Part shown: positions 28,435 to 37,823 of the stretch, piece after piece | Layout of the letters: each line of letters opens with the position of its first letter | How positions within the stretch are numbered: the first letter of the stretch is position 1 | Assembly (NCBI GenBank): GCA_030834095.1 | Contig: JAURGA010000011.1 | Coordinates: 1-39,720, forward strand | DNA from: Candidatus Nanopelagicales bacterium | Lineage (GTDB): Bacteria > Actinomycetota > Actinomycetes > Nanopelagicales > Nanopelagicaceae | Reading direction: 5' to 3' | DNA length: 39,720 bases | The notes under the pieces: model-generated | What the model saw: the letters and a program-made list of their open reading frames with translations, nothing else | Told to the model about the DNA's origin: nothing | Databases searched by the model: none | Translations under genes and position numbers: made by a program

Positions 28435-29162
28435 TTCGTGGCTACTTCCAAAGCCTGGGCAAGTGTAAATGCTCCGGCATAAATTGCCTTACCGACTATC
28501 GCGCCCTCAATCCCAATATTTGTCATGCTTCGCAATTCGATTAGATCTGAAAGTTCCGCTATTCCGCCACTTGCAACAACCGGAGTTTTAGTCACAGCAC
28601 AAACTTCTCGAAGCAAATTAAAGTTTGGACCAGCGAGAGTTCCATCTTTACTAACATCAGTAACTATGTAACGCGAACAACCCGCAGAATCCAATTCCGC
28701 AATCATGTCGAAGAGATCGCCTCCGGTTTCGGTCCAACCACGAGTGGCAAGGGTGTGGCCACGCACATCTAGCCCTACAGCAATTCTCTCGCCATAGTTT
28801 GCAATAACTTTTGCCGTCCAATCTGGATTTTCGATTGCTGCGGTTCCTAAATTAACTCGTTCGCACCCAGCTAATAGTGCGCGTTCAAGTGAGGCATCAT
28901 CACGAATGCCGCCTGAGAGCTCTACTTTTATATCAACACTTGAAATGACTTGTTGGATTAAATCAAAATTGCTTCCAGTGCCAAATGCGGCGTCTAGATC
29001 TACTAAATGGATCCAACTTGCGCCCCCTAAAACAAATTCATTTGCAACTTCAACTGGAAGTCCATAAGTGCTAGTCGCCGCAAGTTCGCCTTGAACCAGA
29101 CGGACTGCGCGACCATCCTTAACATCGATAGCTGGCAGAATCTCAAGCGGTGGAAGAGTCAT
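28431..29162 (-). CDS. priA: PriA-type phosphoribosyl isomerase (HisA, possibly also TrpF)
   Basis: This (beta/alpha)8 barrel isomerises ProFAR to PRFAR in histidine synthesis. Actinobacterial PriA enzymes also do the TrpF step of tryptophan synthesis. The 243-residue sequence has the PriA features: catalytic Asp13 in A-I-D-V-K-D-G, the loop [11 protein letters not shown] with Arg141 and Trp143 (equivalent to M. tuberculosis Arg143 and Trp145), and Asp173 in V-S-K-D-G-T. Dual function is inferred from these residues and phylum. The start overlaps the hisH stop as ATGA. Confidence 0.95.
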   Translation of the reverse strand: MTLPPLEILPAIDVKDGRAVRLVQGELAATSTYGLPVEVANEFVLGGASWIHLVDLDAAFGTGSNFDLIQQVISSVDIKVELSGGIRDDASLERALLAGCERVNLGTAAIENPDWTAKVIANYGERIAVGLDVRGHTLATRGWTETGGDLFDMIAELDSAGCSRYIVTDVSKDGTLAGPNFNLLREVCAVTKTPVVASGGIAELSDLIELRSMTNIGIEGAIVGKAIYAGAFTLAQALEVATK

Positions 29163-29755
29163 AGAGTTTTAACCCAATTCGTAATCAACTTCGCTCCAGC
29201 TGCTCCACTCTTTTCAGGGTGAAACTGCGTTGCAACGACAAAGTCCTTCTCAACCGCTGCCAAAAAATCTTCGCCGTAATTTGTAATTGTATTTGTGGCA
29301 TCTGGGATGCAACTCTTTGCAGCATAAGAGTGGACAAAGTAAAAGGATTGATCTTCTACGCCTTTAAAGAGTTTAGAAGTATGCGCAGGTGCAACGCGGT
29401 TCCAGCCCATGTGTGGAAGAATCGGAGCTTTCAATTCATCTACCTTCCCAGGTAAAACTCCGACACCTTGGGTGTCTTTTTTCTCGCTACTTGATTGAAA
29501 AAGTATCTGCATCCCAACACAGATTCCAAAAATTGGACGTTCCTTTGCTACTCGATCTGCAATTATCTCCACACCCCCGACCTGAGTCAGTTGTTCCATG
29601 CATGCCGCAAAGGCACCGACTCCAGGAACAATTAGCGCCGAGGCTTCGCTACAAGTTTTTGCATCACGAGTCACTACAACATTTGCTGATGCGACTTCGA
29701 ATGCTCGCTGTGCCGACCGCAAATTCCCAGAACCATAATCGAGAATTGCGATCAA
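29159..29755 (-). CDS. hisH: Imidazole glycerol phosphate synthase glutaminase subunit
   Basis: HisH is a class-I glutamine amidotransferase that feeds ammonia to HisF. It has 198 residues with the nucleophile Cys79 in G-I-C-V-G-M-Q (Val replaces the usual Leu) and the His-Glu pair in Q-F-H-P-E-K-S-G near 184. The oxyanion-strand motif P-G-V-G-A-F is present. The start is TTG at 29755, overlapping the hisB stop as TTGA. It is part of the his operon. Confidence 0.96.
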   Translation of the reverse strand: MIAILDYGSGNLRSAQRAFEVASANVVVTRDAKTCSEASALIVPGVGAFAACMEQLTQVGGVEIIADRVAKERPIFGICVGMQILFQSSSEKKDTQGVGVLPGKVDELKAPILPHMGWNRVAPAHTSKLFKGVEDQSFYFVHSYAAKSCIPDATNTITNYGEDFLAAVEKDFVVATQFHPEKSGAAGAKLITNWVKTL

Positions 29756-30336
29756 AGAACGCCCTTCGTCGATGGAATCCCACTTACTCGATTGTCAATT
29801 GCACATGCATCGCGAAGTGCCCTAGCAACTGCCTTGAATTGTGCTTCGAAAACGTGGTGAGCATTTCGACCTTCTAAAACTCGAACGTGTAGAGCAATAC
29901 GTGCTTCAGCGACAATTGATTCCCAGATATGTCGGCCCAGTGTTGTGTCGAAAGTCCCAATGAGTTCAACAATTTCAGGTTGGCGGTGCACTAGATATGG
30001 TCTTCCAGATAGATCCACTGCAGCCTGAACTAAGACTTCATCAAGCGGGACCATGGCATCACCAAAGCGACGAATTCCAGATTTGTCCCCCAGCGCTTCA
30101 CGTAGCGCTTGCCCAAAAGCAAGTGAGGTATCTTCAACGGTGTGGTGAGAATCGACATCAACATCGCCCTTAGTCTTTACGGTTAAATCAAAGCCTGCAT
30201 GCTTTCCGAGTTGCGAGAGCATGTGGTCAAAAAATGGAACACCAGTATCAATATCTATCGCACCAATTCCATCTAAATTGATTTTTACATCAACGCTAGA
30301 TTCCTTCGTCTGGCGAGCTACGTGCGCTGTTCTCAT
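29752..30336 (-). CDS. hisB: Imidazoleglycerol-phosphate dehydratase
   Basis: This enzyme dehydrates imidazole glycerol phosphate to imidazole acetol phosphate. The 194-residue monofunctional form has the manganese-binding motifs D-S-H-H-T-V-E-D near 62-69, F-F-D-H-M-L near 35-40 and N-A-H-H-V-F-E near 158-164. It is not fused to a histidinol phosphatase. ATG at 30336 has AGGAGAAGG directly upstream, the strongest ribosome-binding site in the operon. A 53-base gap separates it from hisC. Confidence 0.97.
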   Translation of the reverse strand: MRTAHVARQTKESSVDVKINLDGIGAIDIDTGVPFFDHMLSQLGKHAGFDLTVKTKGDVDVDSHHTVEDTSLAFGQALREALGDKSGIRRFGDAMVPLDEVLVQAAVDLSGRPYLVHRQPEIVELIGTFDTTLGRHIWESIVAEARIALHVRVLEGRNAHHVFEAQFKAVARALRDACAIDNRVSGIPSTKGVL

Positions 30337-30389
30337 CCTTCTCCTCTTTACCTTTTACCTTTGTTGATCAACTAATGTCGATGAACTAA

Positions 30390-31496
30390 TTATGACCTAT
30401 GAGCGGCAATAGCCGTTAGAAATTCATCATTCTCGCTAGGCAATCCGATAGTTACTCTCAAATAGCCACTAAGGCCAACATCTCTGACAAGAATTCCAGC
30501 CGCTACTAATGATTCCCAGGTAGTTTTGGAATCCCCTTTGAACCCACTGAAGAGTAAGAAGTTGGCGCTGCTCGGCGAGACTTTAAAACCTAATTTTGTA
30601 AGTTGGGATGTTACTCGATCGCGTTCAGCGATTAGCGCATCAACTTCTGCAAGCAGCGCTTTTGAATTATCTAGCGCTATCAGGGCAAGTGCCTGGGTCG
30701 TAGAGCTCAGGTGGTAAGGCAATCTAGTCACAAGCATCGCATCAACAACCGCTTCATTACAAACTGCATACCCAACTCGCGCACCTGCAAATGCAAATGC
30801 TTTACTCATGGTTCTGACAACCACAACATTTGGATATTGAGCAATTAAATTTACCGCCGACATTTCCTTTGAAAATTCAGCATAAGCTTCATCAACAACT
30901 AGTAAGCCCTTAATTTCGCGACAAGCAATCGCAAGTTCTTCGAGATGTGCGTAAGGAGTTGATGTTCCAGTTGGGTTATTTGGGGTCGTAATAAAAGTTA
31001 TTCCTGGCTCTTCCTCTGAAATCATTTTGATTGATTTTTTAATATCTATATTGAACGAGGCTTCACGGTCACCTGAAATCCAATTTGTTCCCGTGGCTTT
31101 TGCAATCAATGGATGTACGGAATACGAAGGCGTAAATCCAAGTGCTCCTCTACCGCCACATGCCAGCATCAGGGTCTGTAAAATCTCATTACTTCCATTA
31201 GCGGCCCAAATATTTCTGGGACCGAAAACAGTGCCTGCGCTCTTACTTAGGTATTTGGCTAGCGCTTCGCGCAGAGCAACCGCATCACGATCTGGATAGC
31301 GATTTAGGTTTTCTAACACCTTAGGAAGTGCTTCGAGCATCTCGGCTACAACCTTTTTTGGTAAGTCATATGGATTTTCATTTGTATTCAGAGCTCGAAC
31401 GCCAGAAATTTGTGGTGCTCCGTATGGTTTTAGATCTGCAAGTTCGCTGCGGATTGGCAGCCAACTAGGCCAGTTCTGATTATCTCCTATCCCCAT
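30390..31496 (-). CDS. hisC: Histidinol-phosphate aminotransferase
   Basis: This PLP enzyme transfers an amino group from glutamate to imidazole acetol phosphate. The 368-residue protein has the opening L-N-T-N-E-N-P-Y, the substrate region N-G-S-N-E-I-L, the N-N-P-T-G motif, D-E-A-Y-A-E-F and the PLP lysine in T-M-S-K-A-F-A-F-A-G-A-R-V-G-Y. The ATG shares one base with the hisD stop (TAATG), so it is translated by reinitiation or coupling. Confidence 0.96.
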   Translation of the reverse strand: MGIGDNQNWPSWLPIRSELADLKPYGAPQISGVRALNTNENPYDLPKKVVAEMLEALPKVLENLNRYPDRDAVALREALAKYLSKSAGTVFGPRNIWAANGSNEILQTLMLACGGRGALGFTPSYSVHPLIAKATGTNWISGDREASFNIDIKKSIKMISEEEPGITFITTPNNPTGTSTPYAHLEELAIACREIKGLLVVDEAYAEFSKEMSAVNLIAQYPNVVVVRTMSKAFAFAGARVGYAVCNEAVVDAMLVTRLPYHLSSTTQALALIALDNSKALLAEVDALIAERDRVTSQLTKLGFKVSPSSANFLLFSGFKGDSKTTWESLVAAGILVRDVGLSGYLRVTIGLPSENDEFLTAIAAHRS

Positions 31497-32818
31497 TACT
31501 TCTTACCTTCAAAGCGCGCGCTCATAGCTTCACCGTGTGCTGGCAGATCTTCCGAGTTAGCTAGTGTGATTACATTTGGTGCAATTTCAGTGAAAGCGCT
31601 CTCGTCATATTCAATGAAACTTACGCCTTTGAGAAAAGTTTGAACTGATAGCCCGCTTGAGTGGCATGCGCAACCACCAGTAGGTAGAACATGGTTTGAT
31701 CCAGCAGAATAATCTCCTAAAGAAACTGGTGTGAATCGACCAATGAAGACTGCACCAGCATTTCTAATTTGTTTCGAGACTTGCTTTGAATTAGCTGTTT
31801 GAATCTCAAGATGCTCGGCACCATAAGCATTTGCTACATCAACGCCTTGGTCGATCGAATCAACGAGCACAATTGCAGATTGTTTTCCGGAGAGCGCGGT
31901 TCGAATTCGCTCTTCGTGCTTAGTCTTTGAGACTTTTATACCTAATTCCGCCTGCACCGCTTCAGCCAATTTTGGTGAATCCGTGATCAAAATCGCCGCT
32001 GCAATAACATCGTGTTCAGCCTGACTTATTAAATCTGCAGCGACTTCATTGGCATTAGCGCTCTGGTCGGCAATTATCGCGACTTCGGTAGGCCCCGCTT
32101 CTGAATCAATTCCGACTAGGCCACGTAATGCGCGTTTAGCAGCAGCCACATAAATATTTCCAGGCCCGGTAACAACATCAACGCTTTCACAAACTTCTTG
32201 GATACCGTAAGCAAACATCGCAATAGCCTGCGCTCCCCCGATTGCATAAACCTCGGTAATACCAAGCAGCGCACATGTGGCAAGAATTGTTCTGTTGGGA
32301 AGGCCACCATTTTCGATTTGTGGTGGTGAAGCAACAGCGATGCTGGCGACTTTAGCGATTTGAGCCGGAACTACATTCATGATTACTGAGCTCGGATAAA
32401 CCGCTCTTCCACCGGGCACATAGAGCCCTACGCGATCTACCGGTATTTGTTTATGAGTGACTTCTCCACCTGCAACAACTTGCGTAAATATCTCACTTCT
32501 CAATTGATCAGTGTGAGCTTTTGATACTCTGCGAATTGCCTCTTCTAGCGCTAGCCTGACATCAGAATCCAGCGAATCGAGTGCAGATTTAATTTCAGCT
32601 ATCGGAACTCGGATCGATTTTGGACGAACACCGTCAAACTTTTCGCATAAGTCTAAGAGTGTAGATTCTGAACCTCTCTTTACGCCCTGCAGAATCGGCT
32701 CGATACTTATTAGCGCCGCTTCGATATCTAGTTCTGCTCGAGACAGTTCGGCTCGATATCCCAATTTTGATAAAGATCGGCCACGAAAATCAACAGTTCT
32801 AATGGCAGTGGGATTCAC
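31496..32818 (-). CDS. hisD: Histidinol dehydrogenase
   Basis: HisD oxidises histidinol to histidine in two NAD-dependent steps and is the first gene of this operon. The 440-residue protein has [20 protein letters not shown], the E-A-G-P-T-E segment and the zinc and catalytic region Q-A-E-H-D. It also has the signature [23 protein letters not shown] in its actinobacterial form. The start is GTG at 32818, with no Shine-Dalgarno. A TAGAAT box six bases upstream suggests a leaderless transcript. It follows dnaE by 14 bases. Confidence 0.96.
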   Translation of the reverse strand: MNPTAIRTVDFRGRSLSKLGYRAELSRAELDIEAALISIEPILQGVKRGSESTLLDLCEKFDGVRPKSIRVPIAEIKSALDSLDSDVRLALEEAIRRVSKAHTDQLRSEIFTQVVAGGEVTHKQIPVDRVGLYVPGGRAVYPSSVIMNVVPAQIAKVASIAVASPPQIENGGLPNRTILATCALLGITEVYAIGGAQAIAMFAYGIQEVCESVDVVTGPGNIYVAAAKRALRGLVGIDSEAGPTEVAIIADQSANANEVAADLISQAEHDVIAAAILITDSPKLAEAVQAELGIKVSKTKHEERIRTALSGKQSAIVLVDSIDQGVDVANAYGAEHLEIQTANSKQVSKQIRNAGAVFIGRFTPVSLGDYSAGSNHVLPTGGCACHSSGLSVQTFLKGVSFIEYDESAFTEIAPNVITLANSEDLPAHGEAMSARFEGKK

Positions 32819-32824
32819 TCGCCA

Positions 32825-32830
32825 ATTCTA
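32825..32830 (-). promoter_or_regulatory. Possible -10 box for a leaderless his operon transcript
   Basis: TAGAAT on the minus strand matches the -10 consensus at five of six positions and ends six bases before the hisD GTG. It falls entirely within the 14-base dnaE-hisD gap. No good -35 box is seen upstream, where the sequence is the dnaE coding end. Confidence 0.35.
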
Positions 32831-32832
32831 AT

Positions 32833-35800
32833 CTAAACCAGACAGTCGGGGCCGAGAATTGCCTTGAGGTCAGCGCTCAAACTTGGCGATGCGGTAACTC
32901 TCAAATCATCGCCGATTTTCATAACCAGGCTCTTGCGACCATCGTCAAGCTTCAGATGGACTTCTCGTTTTCCGGGATGAGACCTGAGAATTTCTTTTAT
33001 TCGGTCTACAACTGGTGGCGTGCAGCGAACCGTATCCATAGAAATTATTAGCGGTCCAGTTGGGGCAAGTGAGATATCGGGTATAGATAAATCTAGAGCC
33101 ATAATCTTGACCTGCTCTTCGCGCTTATCTACTCGTCCCCGAATTATCACGATTCGATCTTCCATGAGATTCATAGAATGTTGAGTGTAGGAATTTGAGA
33201 AGAACATAACATCTACTGCGCCCTCGAGATCTTCGATAGTAACAATCGCCCACGAATCTCCACGTCTTGAAACCTTACGTTGAATCTGGGTGATTAATCC
33301 ACCAATTGTGACGATCTGTTCGTGGCCAATTGATTCATCATTTACCTGGCTGATTGGCACATCTGTTGAAGAACGAAGTAAGTGCTCTACCCCTAATAGC
33401 GGATGGTCCGAAACATAAAGTCCTAGCATCTCCCGTTCGTAACTCAGTAGCAGCGCTTTCTCCCACTCTTGATTTGGAATATCAATCTCTACATTTGCAA
33501 TTGAAGAAGATTGCGAAGACATCTCACTGCCAAATAGATCAAATTGCCCAATTGACTCAGCTCGCTTTGCTTCCATGACTGAATCAATTGCCTCGAGATA
33601 AATCAACGTCAAACCCTTTCGAGGGTGGTTTAGTGAATCAAAAGCGCCACCTTTAATGAGAGATTCAATAGTTTTCTTATTGCAAACGTTTGCGTCGACC
33701 TTGGTTAAGAAATCTCCGAAGGATTCGTAGCGACCAGAAGCTTGGCGATTTGCAACAATCGAAGCAACCACATTCTCGCCAACATTTCGGATAGCTGTTA
33801 AGCCGAAGCGAATGTCATCGCCCAGTGGGGTGTAATCAGATTGAGATTCATTTACATCCGGGGGCAATACTTTAATTCCCATCCGACGGCATTCATTCAA
33901 ATAGAGAGCGCTCTTATCTTTATCATCTCTGACCGAAGTAAGAAGCGCGGCCATATATTCGGTTGGATAGTTTGCCTTTAAATATCCAGTCCAATACGAG
34001 ACCATTCCATATCCGGCGCTATGTGCCCGGTTGAATGCATAATCCGAGAATGGAATAAGCGTTTCCCATAATTTATCGATGGCCGATTTCGAGAATCCGT
34101 TATCGGTCATACCCTTCTCAAAATTCACATACTCCTTATCAAGAATGTCCTTGTTCTTCTTACCCATCGCTTTTCGTAGAAGATCTGCGCGACCAAGACT
34201 AAATCCAGCAACCTTCTGTGCAATCGCCATAACCTGCTCTTGATAAACAATAAGCCCGTAGGTATCCCCCAATATTTCTGAAAGCGCATCCACTAATTCA
34301 GGGTGGATCGGGACAACTACCTGTCTTTTATTTTTGCGATCTGCGTAATCATTGTGTGCATTTACGCCCATCGGTCCCGGGCGATATAAAGCAATAACTG
34401 CAGATATATCTTCGAAAGAATCCGGATTCATCTGTCGAAGCAGGGCTCGCATAGGCCCACCGTCAAGCTGGAATACCCCGAGTGTTTCACCGCGTCCAAG
34501 TAATTGATATGTCTTTGTGTCATCAAGAGTTAGCGTTGCAAGATTTAAATCAATTCCCTTATTTGCCTTTATATTTAATAAACAATCATCTAAGACTGAG
34601 AGGTTTCGTAGTCCCAGAAAATCCATCTTCAATAGACCGATAGATTCACACGCGCCCATATCGAATTGCGTAATTATTGCGCCATCAGCCTCGCGACGAT
34701 GAATTGGAATCACATTTAACAGAGGTTCTTTACTTAGAATCACACCTGCAGCGTGAACACCCCACTGGCGCTTCAAGCCCTCTAGTCCGCGAGCAGTATC
34801 AACAATTCGCTTTGAATCTGAATCTGAATCATATAAAGATCTGAATTCTCCAGCTTCACCATAGCGTTCATTCGTTGTATCGAAAACTCCAGCAAGTGAA
34901 ATATCCTTACCCATTACAGATGGTGGCAACGCTTTAGTTAATTTGTCACCGATCGCATATGGGTAACCAAGGACTCTGGTTGAATCCTTTAAGGCTTGTT
35001 TCGATTTAATCGTGCCATAAGTAATGATTTGTGCAACGCGGTCTTCGCCATACTTCTGGGTGGCGTACGCAATCATTTCGGAGCGCCTTCTTTCATCGAA
35101 GTCCAGATCAATATCTGGCATCGAAATACGTTCTGGATTTAGAAAACGCTCAAAGAGAAGTCCGTGTTTGATTGGATCTAGCGCTGTGATGCCAAGCGAA
35201 TAAGAAACCAGCGAACCAGCCGCTGAGCCACGACCTGGACCAACTCGAATGCCAACACTTCTGGCATGCGAACATAAGTCAGAAACAACTAAGAAGTACC
35301 CAGGGAAACCCATCTTGATCATTACATCTAATTCATAATTTAAACGTTCTTGATATGCGGCATCCACCTTGCCATCTAGCCTTGCCAGCAAACCCTTGTT
35401 CGCCTCTTTGCGCAACCAAGAATCTTCGGTTTCGCCAGCTGGGACTGAATACTGTGGCAAAAGATTTTCATTTTCGCGCATCTTTATATTGCAGCGCTCG
35501 GCTACAAGCAATGTGTTGTCGCAGGACTCGGGAATATCAGAAAAGAGTTTTCGCATTTCGGCAGCGCTCTTTAAATAGAACTCGTTATTATCAAATTTAA
35601 ATCGCTTAGGATCTGCCAGCGTCGAGCCAGACTGAACGCAGAGCAGTGCCTCGTGAGAAGCGGCATCCGCATGATGTGTATAGTGCAAGTCATTTGTTGC
35701 AAGTAATGGCAATCCAAGCTCTTTGCCAAGTTTCAGTAAATCAGATTTAACCCTGGTTTCAATATCAATTCCGTGATCCATAACTTCAAGATAAAAATTC

Positions 35801-36348
35801 TCGGCACCAAAAATATCCCGAAATTCACTTGCAGCAGCTATGGCCTCTTTATATGCTCCCATGCGCAACCGAGTTTGAATTTCACCACCCGGACAACCTG
35901 TTGTTGCAATTAGACCACTTGCGTGTTTTGAAAGTAAGTCGCGGTCCATTCGCGGTTTGTAGTAATAACCTTCAAGGGAGGCGAGTGAAGAGAGTCTAAA
36001 AAGATTAGAAAGCCCAACGTTGTTCTCCGCAAGAATCGTCATGTGGGTATATGCGCCACCGCCCGAGACATCATCTTCGCCACCATCGGCCCACTTAACG
36101 CGCTTCTTTTCAAATCTTGATTCCGGAGCTACATAAGCTTCAATCCCAATAATTGGTTTTACGCCTGCAGCATTGGCCTTCTTATTAAAGTCATAAGCGC
36201 CGAATACATTTCCGTGATCTGTAATCGCAATTGCTGGCATTCCCTCTTTTGCAACTTTCGAAACCAATTCATCTACCCGGGCAGCTCCATCGAGCATCGA
36301 ATACTCGGTATGAACATGTAGGTGGACAAAGCCTGGATCTGCGGACAT
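32833..36348 (-). CDS. dnaE: DNA polymerase III alpha subunit (DnaE1)
   Basis: This is the replicative polymerase, 1171 residues. The N-terminal PHP domain keeps its metal ligands (H-L-H-V-H-T-E-Y-S, I-T-D-H-G-N, E-V-M-D-H-G, N-D-L-H-Y-T), so it probably proofreads, as shown for M. tuberculosis DnaE1. The catalytic aspartates are in P-D-I-D-L-D-F-D near 411-418. Next come the tandem helix-hairpin-helix region and an OB-fold (about 990-1060). The ATG lies 13 bases after rluD and shows no Shine-Dalgarno. Confidence 0.97.
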   Translation of the reverse strand: MSADPGFVHLHVHTEYSMLDGAARVDELVSKVAKEGMPAIAITDHGNVFGAYDFNKKANAAGVKPIIGIEAYVAPESRFEKKRVKWADGGEDDVSGGGAYTHMTILAENNVGLSNLFRLSSLASLEGYYYKPRMDRDLLSKHASGLIATTGCPGGEIQTRLRMGAYKEAIAAASEFRDIFGAENFYLEVMDHGIDIETRVKSDLLKLGKELGLPLLATNDLHYTHHADAASHEALLCVQSGSTLADPKRFKFDNNEFYLKSAAEMRKLFSDIPESCDNTLLVAERCNIKMRENENLLPQYSVPAGETEDSWLRKEANKGLLARLDGKVDAAYQERLNYELDVMIKMGFPGYFLVVSDLCSHARSVGIRVGPGRGSAAGSLVSYSLGITALDPIKHGLLFERFLNPERISMPDIDLDFDERRRSEMIAYATQKYGEDRVAQIITYGTIKSKQALKDSTRVLGYPYAIGDKLTKALPPSVMGKDISLAGVFDTTNERYGEAGEFRSLYDSDSDSKRIVDTARGLEGLKRQWGVHAAGVILSKEPLLNVIPIHRREADGAIITQFDMGACESIGLLKMDFLGLRNLSVLDDCLLNIKANKGIDLNLATLTLDDTKTYQLLGRGETLGVFQLDGGPMRALLRQMNPDSFEDISAVIALYRPGPMGVNAHNDYADRKNKRQVVVPIHPELVDALSEILGDTYGLIVYQEQVMAIAQKVAGFSLGRADLLRKAMGKKNKDILDKEYVNFEKGMTDNGFSKSAIDKLWETLIPFSDYAFNRAHSAGYGMVSYWTGYLKANYPTEYMAALLTSVRDDKDKSALYLNECRRMGIKVLPPDVNESQSDYTPLGDDIRFGLTAIRNVGENVVASIVANRQASGRYESFGDFLTKVDANVCNKKTIESLIKGGAFDSLNHPRKGLTLIYLEAIDSVMEAKRAESIGQFDLFGSEMSSQSSSIANVEIDIPNQEWEKALLLSYEREMLGLYVSDHPLLGVEHLLRSSTDVPISQVNDESIGHEQIVTIGGLITQIQRKVSRRGDSWAIVTIEDLEGAVDVMFFSNSYTQHSMNLMEDRIVIIRGRVDKREEQVKIMALDLSIPDISLAPTGPLIISMDTVRCTPPVVDRIKEILRSHPGKREVHLKLDDGRKSLVMKIGDDLRVTASPSLSADLKAILGPDCLV

Positions 36349-36361
36349 TTAGGTGAGATTA

Positions 36362-37324
36362 CTACTGTGCTTCAGGGAGTTGGCCCTTGGCCAATATTTC
36401 TAGGCAGCGTGTCAGGTCTGGCGGATATTCCGAGAAGAAAGCAATCTCGGAGCCCGAGGATGGGTGAATAAATTTCAACTCGCGGGCGTGAAGCCAAGGT
36501 CGAACAATTTGTAGGCGCTCGGCAATTGTGTGGTCCGCGCCGTAAGTCATGTCCCCAACCAATGGATGACGAAGCGCCGAAAAGTGAACTCGAATCTGAT
36601 GTGTGCGACCAGTCTCTAGCTCAATCTCCAACAACGAAACCGCTGGAAAGAATTCAAGTGCCTTGTAATGCGTAATGCTGGGTTTTCCATCTGCAACAAC
36701 TGCAAATCGATAATCTTCTTTCGGATGGCGATCGATGGGCGCATCAATTGTTCCCTCTGTTGGGTCCATGTGACCTTGAACTAATGCATGGTAAACCTTT
36801 GTCACAGTCCGGTCTCGAAATTGTTGCTTCAAGTTACTGTATGAATTTTCATTCTTTGCAATCACCATCAGGCCTGTGGTCCCAACATCTAATCGGTGCA
36901 CAACACCTTGGCGTTCGGCAGCTCCACTTGTAGACACTTGATATCCAGCTGCGACTACACCCCCAATGACAGTTGCGCCACGCCAACCAGGACTTGGATG
37001 CGCTGCTACTCCTGCTGGTTTATCTATAACGATCACATCAGTGTCGTCATATACAACTTTGAAATTTTCGATTGGTGTCGGCGTCAATACTGGTTCACCA
37101 AGTATCGCTGGCATCTTTATCTCTAAATAATCATCGGTATTTACCCGATCCGATTTTGTAAGTGGCTTTCCCTTACGAGTCACTTCATTGTTCTCAATCA
37201 AGGTAACAACTGTTGATCGAGAGAGACCCAAAAGTCTTGAGAGGGCAGCATCTACCCGTTCTTGATGTAAGCCCTCAGGTATTGAGACAAATCGAACTTC
37301 ACGGTCACTCATTTTTTCACTCAC
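36362..37324 (-). CDS. rluD: RluA/RluD-family 23S rRNA pseudouridine synthase
   Basis: This enzyme isomerises specific uridines in 23S rRNA to pseudouridine. The 320-residue protein has an N-terminal S4-like RNA-binding domain (about 20-75, with R-V-D-A-A-L-S-R-L-L-G-L-S-R-S) and the catalytic domain. The catalytic Asp is in V-V-H-R-L-D-V-G-T-T-G-L, and the conserved E-T-G-R-T-H-Q-I-R-V-H-F is present. The exact target uridines are not deducible. GTG at 37324 overlaps the lspA stop as GTGA; ATG at 37312 is an alternative. Position next to lspA is conserved in actinobacteria. Confidence 0.93.
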   Translation of the reverse strand: MSEKMSDREVRFVSIPEGLHQERVDAALSRLLGLSRSTVVTLIENNEVTRKGKPLTKSDRVNTDDYLEIKMPAILGEPVLTPTPIENFKVVYDDTDVIVIDKPAGVAAHPSPGWRGATVIGGVVAAGYQVSTSGAAERQGVVHRLDVGTTGLMVIAKNENSYSNLKQQFRDRTVTKVYHALVQGHMDPTEGTIDAPIDRHPKEDYRFAVVADGKPSITHYKALEFFPAVSLLEIELETGRTHQIRVHFSALRHPLVGDMTYGADHTIAERLQIVRPWLHARELKFIHPSSGSEIAFFSEYPPDLTRCLEILAKGQLPEAQ

Positions 37325-37800
37325 TTAGGCACCGATTTCGAAGGAATCTGGGCCCAGATAAGCCAGACAATAGTTGCAGCACCGATCACAATTCCACTAT
37401 CCGCAATATTAAAAGTTGGCCAATATGGCAGAGAGATCCAATCCACGACTGGACCCTGAAGTCCTCCTGGGCTTCGAAATATCCGATCAGTGAGGTTTCC
37501 AAAAATTCCGCCCAAGACCAAGCCGAGTCCAATCGCCCACTTGCTTGAGTCAATTCGAGATGTGAAATAAAGAATTCCAGCCGCAACAATCATTGCGAAA
37601 ACTGATAAAAAAAGCGTTTTGCTTGTTGCCAAACTGAAAGCTGCGCCGGTATTAAAGAACAGTTCAAATTTGACGAAGTCACCAATAATTTTAATTGGGC
37701 CGTCCGATAAAAACTCAACTGCTGCAAATTTCGTCAAGTAATCTGCGAGGAAAACTAGGAAAGCTGTCACTGCCAACTTTCGCCGGACAACTACATTCAG
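37321..37800 (-). CDS. lspA: Lipoprotein signal peptidase II, probably starting at CTG
   Basis: LspA is the membrane aspartyl protease that removes signal peptides from Lgt-modified prolipoproteins. The two catalytic aspartates are seen in G-N-L-T-D-R-I-F-R and F-N-I-A-D-S-G-I, with F-N-T-G-A-A-F-S as another family motif. Four membrane helices are predicted. From TTG at 37776 the first helix would be too short. From CTG at 37800 the protein has 159 residues, begins M-N-V-V-V-R-R-K-L-A and has a full first helix before A-D-Y-L-T-K. AGAGGAA lies five bases before CTG and far from TTG. The CTG overlaps the stop of the extended dksA frame as CTGA. It is co-transcribed with rluD and probably dnaE. 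Confidence 0.9.
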   Translation of the reverse strand: MNVVVRRKLAVTAFLVFLADYLTKFAAVEFLSDGPIKIIGDFVKFELFFNTGAAFSLATSKTLFLSVFAMIVAAGILYFTSRIDSSKWAIGLGLVLGGIFGNLTDRIFRSPGGLQGPVVDWISLPYWPTFNIADSGIVIGAATIVWLIWAQIPSKSVPK

Positions 37801-37823
37801 CGTCGTTCCTCTTTTTGTTTACA

